This document shows positions 48,340 through 52,853 of a stretch of DNA of 52,853 bases, piece by piece; within the stretch, counting starts at the first letter, position 1, and every line of letters begins with the position of its first letter. The notes below the pieces were generated by a model, which was given only the letters and a program-made list of their open reading frames with translations, was not told the DNA's origin and did not search any database. Both the position numbers and the translations under genes were made by a program. Source of the DNA: Cymbomonas tetramitiformis (taxonomy: Eukaryota; Chlorophyta; Pyramimonadophyceae; Pyramimonadales; Pyramimonadaceae); NCBI GenBank assembly GCA_001247695.2, contig LGRX02024519.1, forward strand, positions 1 to 52,853, in the 5' to 3' direction.

Positions 48340-50640
48340 GCACATCATGAAATACCCTACGGATTTTCGCTTCCGGCCGAGATAAGCTAATGCCGAGCAT
48401 TCTAAATGATAAATACCTGTGTTATGAGCTTAGAAAGCCATCACATGCCCGATGGATCGCGGTGCATCAATAGATATCGATGTTACGGTGAACCGCTCAC
48501 AATGGCTTCCGCAGTTTCGCGTGATATGAAATACCCTACATATTTTCGGTTCCCGTCAAGATGGGCTGATGCTGAGCATTCCAAATGATAGATTTATGTG
48601 TTGTGAGCTCAGGAAGCCATCATATGCATGATGCATCGCGGTGCATCCCGAGATATCGATTTTATAGTGTAGCTCACAATGGCTTCCGCAGTTTCGCGTG
48701 ATATGAAATACCCTACATATTTTCGGTTCCGGTCGAGATGGGCTGATGCTGAGCATTCCAAATGATACATTTATGTGCTATGAGCTCAGGAAGCCATCAT
48801 ATGCCTGCTGGATGGTCGTCTAATCATAGATATCGATTTTATAGTGGAACCCGAAATGCCTTTCGCAGTTTTGTTGCGCATGTTGTGAAAAGCTATGGGA
48901 ATGTCGGTTGCCGTCCATATCTGTTGATGCTGAGGGTTCGGAACGATGAATATATGTGTTGTGAGCTCAGGAAGCCATCATATGCATGATGCATCGCGGT
49001 GCATCCCGAGATATCGATTTTATAGTGTAGCTCACAATGGCTTCCGCGTGATATGAAATACCCTACATATTTTCGGTTCCGGTCGAGATGGACTGATGCT
49101 GAGCATTCCAAATGATAGATTTATGTGTTGTGAGCTCAGGAAGCCATCATATGCATGATGCATCGCGGTGCATCCCGAGATATCGATTTTATAGTGTAGC
49201 TCACAATGGCTTCCGCAGTTTCGCGTAATAAGAGATACCCTACATAATTTCGGGTTCGGTCGAGATGGGCTGATGCTGAGCATTCCAAATGATAGATTTA
49301 TGTGTTATGCGCTCAGGAAGCCATCATATGCATGATGCATCGCGGTGCATCCATTGATAGCGATTTTATAGTGTAGCTCACAATGGCTTCCGCGTGATAT
49401 GAAATACCCTACATATTTTCGGTTCCGGTCGAGATGGGCTGATGCTGAGCATTCCAAATGATAGAGTTATGTGTTATGAGCTCAGGAAGCCATCATATGC
49501 ATGATGCATCGCGGTGCATCCCGAGATATCGATTTTATAGTGTAGCTCACAATGGCTTCCGCAGTTTCGCGTGATATGAAATACCCTACATATTTTCGGT
49601 TCCCGTCAAGATGGGCTGATGCTGAGCATTCCAAATGATAGATTTATGTGTTGTGAGCTCAGGAAGCCATCACATGCATGATGCATCGCGGTGCATCCCG
49701 AGATATTGATTTTATAGTGTAGCTCACAATGGCTTCCGCAGTTTCGCGTGATATGAAATACCCTACATATTTTCGGTTCCGGTCAAGATGGGCTGATGCT
49801 GAGCATTCCAAATGATAGATTTATGTGTTGTGAGCTCAGGAAGCCATCATATGCATGATACATCGCGGTGCATCCCGAGATATCGATTTTATAGTGTAGC
49901 TCACAATGGCTTCCGCAGTTTCGCGTGATATGAAATACCCTACATATTTTCGGTTCCGGTCGAGATGGGCTGATGCTGAGCATTCCAAATGATACATTTA
50001 TGTGCTATGAGCTCAGGAAGCCATCATATGCATGATGCATCGCGGCGCATCCATAGATATCGATTTTATAATGACGCTCACAATGGCTTCCGCGTGATAT
50101 GAAATACCCTACATATTTTCGGTTCGGGTCGAGATGGGCTGATGCTGAGCATTCCAAATGATACATTTATGTGTTATGAGCTCAGGAAGCCATCATATGC
50201 ATGATGCATCGCGGTGCATCCCGAGATATCGATTTTATAGTGTAGCTCACAATGGCTTCCGCAGTTTCGCGTGATATGAAATACCCTACATATTTTCGGT
50301 TCCGGTCGAGATGGGCTGATGCTGAGCATACGGAATGATAGATATATGTGTTATGAGCTCAGGAAGCCATCACACGCCTGATGCATCGCGGTGCAACTCG
50401 AGATATCGATTTTATAGTGAAACCCAAAATGCCTTCCGCAGTTTCGCGTAATATGAAATACCCTACAGCTTTTGGGTTCCGGTTGTGATGAGCTAATCCT
50501 GAGCATACGTAACGATAGATATACGTGGTATGAGCTCAGGAAGCCATCACATGCTTGATGCATCGCGGTGCATCCCGAAATATCGATTTTATAGTGAAAC
50601 CCAAAATGCATTCCACAGTTTCGCATAAACACCTAGACAA
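48340..50640. repeat. Satellite DNA, about 177-bp unit, 13 copies
   Basis: GAGCTCAGGAAGCCATCA (or variants) recurs at about 48,426, 48,605, 48,782, 48,962, 49,131, 49,310, 49,479, 49,656, 49,833, 50,010, 50,178, 50,355 and 50,531. Most spacings are 176-180 bp; three are 168-169 bp because GCAGTTTCG is missing before GCGTGATATG. Central copies are nearly identical and end copies more diverged, as expected for unequal exchange. Each unit contains ATATCGAT and the palindrome ATGCATGATGCAT. ORFs across it are repeat translations, not genes. Confidence 0.95.
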
Positions 50641-50870
50641 ATAAACATGAACACAGTGAACCCAAACTGCATTCCACAGTTTCGTTTTCTAATCTTGACA
50701 TATCAATATTACAGCGAAACCCAAAATGCATTCTACATTTACGCACAAACACATGAACACACAAACATAAACACAGTGACACCTAAAATGCATTCCACAT
50801 AAACACATGTACACATAAATATAAACGCATAAACACCGTTTCGCATAAACACATAAACACACTTTACAGG
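50641..50870. repeat. Degenerate satellite edge with (CATAAACA)n
   Basis: Fragments GAAACCCAAAATGCATTCCA of the satellite's 3' variant recur four times, interspersed with ACATAAACACATGAACAC simple sequence. It decays rightwards. Confidence 0.8.
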
Positions 50871-51010
50871 CAGGCACCTGAAAATAAAACTATTCAGTTT
50901 TAGTGGCCTTACTGTGGGCATCTCAACGCATGGCTCACTTTGTTATATTGATGCAGGACCCATCGTGCTGAACGGTTCGAGAGCACCTGAAATGTGGGTA
51001 CTCGAGCCTC

Positions 51011-51069
51011 GGGGCTGTCAGGATTCTAACCTGAACTGACCATGTGCTAGCCGATCAGACTGCTGCCCC
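51011..51069 (-). ncRNA. Small structured RNA-like element, copy A
   Basis: Minus strand: GGGGC at the 5' end pairs with GCCCC at the 3' end. The inside has a six-pair stem CTGATC/GGTCAG and a T-arm-like hairpin TCAGG-TTAGAAT-CCTGA. AGGTTAGAATCCT is close to a pol III B box. It resembles a tRNA without a D arm. Its relative lies at 51,193-51,257. Confidence 0.35.
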
Positions 51070-51192
51070 TTAAGAATATTTCGAATGTGTTCACACTGTA
51101 TGACTCCGTGCACAGATCGTGTTGTGCCGCAGCGGCTAGTATGCTTAAGATGAGGCTCAGGGACATAATCTCGGGGCCGAGAGTATGCACCC

Positions 51193-51257
51193 GAGCTGCG
51201 GTGCTATCAGGATTCTAACCTGAACTGACCGGTTGCTAGCCGGTCAGACTGCAGCCC
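51193..51257 (-). ncRNA. Small structured RNA-like element, copy B
   Basis: Shares with copy A the T-arm-like hairpin TCAGG-TTAGAAT-CCTGA and a perfect eight-pair stem CTGACCGG-CTAGCAA-CCGGTCAG with a seven-base loop. GGGCTGC/GCAGCTC can close the whole (one G-U). The loop would present AGC at the anticodon position. Function unknown; could be a tRNA-derived SINE fragment. Confidence 0.35.
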
Positions 51258-51457
51258 CTGTTAATGTGTCAGGCCCAGTTTTGAGTCGGTGTTGTAGGCA
51301 TAGGTCGTGCTGTGCCTCACTGAGTTCGGTAAGGCAGAATGCAAACCTGGGTGTACGGGCGGTACATCATGCAGCGGCAGAGTATGCCGCAAGGCCGAAT
51401 TCAGAAATGAAAGAAAGCCCTTATCTAGAAGGGGCTCTACTGCTATCAGAAGTGGAT

Positions 51458-51526
51458 GTGATATCTCAGGTTCGAACTGAGATCTCCGGAGATATTCTCC
51501 GGCGCTCTTTATTGAGCTAATATCAC
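51458..51526 (-). tRNA. tRNA-like cloverleaf, copy 1 (type undetermined)
   Basis: 69 nt on the minus strand fold with no mismatch: acceptor GTGATAT/ATATCAC (7 pairs), TA, D arm GCTC-AATAAA-GAGC (4), G, anticodon arm CCGGA-GAATATC-TCCGG (5), AGAT, T arm CTCAG-TTCGAAC-CTGAG (5 with a canonical TTCGAAC loop). TAGCTCAATAAAG fits an A box and GTTCGAACC a B box. Oddities: no U at position 33 (A instead), no GG in the D loop, and A at the wobble position, so it may be a tRNA-derived element rather than a functional tRNA. Confidence 0.55.
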
Positions 51527-51612
51527 AACACTAACACTAACACTAATCTTGCAGCGCCTTAACTGGGTAGGACTGCTATGCAGCCAGGAGATAATAAGAA
51601 AAGTAATAAGCT

Positions 51613-51681
51613 GTGATATCTCAGACACAAACTGAGATCTCCGAAGGTATTCTTCGGCGCTCTTTGTTGAGCTAATATCAC
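51613..51681 (-). tRNA. tRNA-like cloverleaf, copy 2 (type undetermined)
   Basis: Same length and architecture as copy 1, 155 nt away, same strand. The anticodon arm is CCGAA-GAATACC-TTCGG: relative to copy 1 a G-C pair has become A-T on both strands of the stem, a compensatory change. Acceptor, D and T stems are unchanged; the T loop is TTTGTGT instead of TTCGAAC and would weaken a B box. Confidence 0.5.
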
Positions 51682-52853
51682 AAACGCAGACGTTTCAACA
51701 AGCAAGCTTACGACGGAATCAACCGTGGTCCTAAACTCACAGAAGATTCTGTGAACCCAAAGCTTCGCGCATACAGCGATTGGCAAGAGCTAAAAAGAGC
51801 TAGCAGGAAGCTGAGAAGCGTGGCAACTCAGACTTTAACTGATATCTTTGAAAGCCATTTCCAGCGCTCTTTTTTGAGTTCCTGCCTGGAAGGAAAGCAG
51901 TCTTTTCCAGCTTCAGTCAGGGCGTTGCGCGTGCCGAGCGCGAATCAATTGGCCCGTTTAAATTTCAGGAAAAGAACATCAAAGAATCGAAATAAAAGGA
52001 GAAAGAAGACACCTACAGGCTGCGAAATGGCGAAGTGTATGGCGCTCTGTGTGGTTTCGGACGTTGTTTGCTCGAAGGAGCAGGAAACAGAGACACCCTG
52101 ACATGACTCCCCAAATCAGCGACATAACAAAGACACGGTTAAACAATGGCAAGGCTAATAATCCGCCTGTCAACCTAGGCAAACAGAAACACCTGCACGC
52201 AAAGGCAAGAAGACACTTGCACGAAAGTGGTGGCAAATATGAGCTGGGGGACATTCTACGAACTATGGCATCAAGTGCACGCAAAATGATTGGTCAATTG
52301 CAATGATTCTATCTCAAATTCCATCAGGATCCGACGTGGATGCACCGATGGACATCGCAATCTGTACCACCATTTGGAACGCAAGAAACCGGTCACCAAC
52401 AAATATCTCAGCTGACGTCGCATTAATTCATTTTCTTAAGAGAAAAATATATGACCGACGGATTGAATAGGCTCTCATCTAATGGTATCAGGTTCGGGCC
52501 ACCCCGAACTCCGATCTGCTGATGGCATCATAGTTTTCGGGACTGTCGTGATGGATGTCGTGGAAAATTTTCTAAGTGCTGTCTATAAATCAAGATGTAT
52601 CTTACACGTGGATGTAATTGTCCTATTTTTGTAGATCCAATTTTAAAATGTTCTAATTTAAACGTAAATGCATTCACCTCTAAATCGAATCTAATGTTCG
52701 ATTTCACGATTCCAACGATGCCTTTCGACACAAGCATTGCAGCGTGTGCTTACGTCAGTCCTGAATCGTTTCTCGTCCACAATTCGAAATGCCGATTGAG
52801 ATGTCCAAAATATCGCGTGGAGTCATTTACGGACATCATTGGTCGGAATCACT
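51682..52853. other. AT-rich right end, no confirmed gene
   Basis: A third, decayed relative of the cloverleaf (GCGCTCTTTTTTGAG with a following CCTGGAAGG) is visible at about 51,830-51,895. The Lys/Arg-rich frame at 51,900-52,101 (FRKRTSKNRNKRRKK) lacks a good ATG and any motif. Nothing recognisable beyond 52,310. Confidence 0.45.

Noticed and set aside
48340..50640. Minus-strand ORFs across the satellite (MLSISPSRPEPKICRVF... repeated).
   Set aside because: The same peptide recurs with the 177-bp period; it is translation of a tandem repeat.
51458..51681. Calling a definite amino-acid identity for the cloverleaf RNAs.
   Set aside because: The anticodon loop lacks U33, so the anticodon cannot be read reliably.

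Overview
This is a eukaryotic, intron-rich window, most likely from a protist or alga. GT...AG introns with frame-consistent exons are visible in two genes, the mobile elements belong to eukaryotic classes (DIRS-like tyrosine-recombinase retrotransposons, hAT), and there are satellites but no operons. A green-lineage alga (prasinophyte-like) fits the NO VEIN-like host gene, high GC and DIRS-like elements, but that assignment is inference. Coordinates of exons come from splice signals plus reading-frame continuity and were not tested by alignment.

Layout. 1-270 is a 67-68 bp tandem repeat. 804-1856 (+) holds the last three recognisable exons of an SPFH/Band 7 (prohibitin-like) protein. 1857-5060 has no recognisable gene. 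From about 36.3 kb down to 5.06 kb, on the minus strand, runs one very large gene: a GHKL-ATPase protein of the NO VEIN/sacsin-like kind, with a coiled-coil N-terminus, the split ATPase site, the usual NOV-type body, an embedded SPRY domain followed by a RING-H2 finger, and a diverged DUF3883-like C-terminus. One of its introns, which would otherwise be about 411 nt, contains a 15.8 kb mobile element (about 17,761-33,532), and another contains a foldback/MITE-like element.

The 15.8 kb insertion is a composite DIRS-like structure. It has about 970-bp terminal inverted repeats, a plus-strand copy (unknown ORF, gag-like, RT, RNase H, Dam-like methyltransferase-like region, tyrosine recombinase) and a head-to-head minus-strand copy that is internally deleted. 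A second, different DIRS-like element (about 26,545-30,655, minus strand; gag-like, RT, RNase H, methyltransferase-like, Tudor-like, 3'-truncated tyrosine recombinase) is nested inside the RNase H region of the first. Most retroelement reading frames are broken; the outer tyrosine recombinase is intact.

34.5-38.6 kb carries minisatellites, one of them made from an exon/splice-acceptor segment of the host gene. 40,562-43,520 is a hAT transposon with 15-bp perfect terminal inverted repeats and an 8-bp target duplication, inserted in an open reading frame. 43.7-45.85 kb has two related unassigned coding fragments separated by a hairpin and a tandem array. 47,245-47,976 (+) is an unassigned basic ORF. 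48.34-50.64 kb is a nucleosome-length (about 177 bp) satellite, and 51.0-51.7 kb contains two pairs of structured RNA-like sequences, two of which fold as perfect tRNA-like cloverleaves. The final 1.1 kb holds nothing I recognise. The 39-52.8 kb part is visibly richer in AT than the 5-36 kb host gene.
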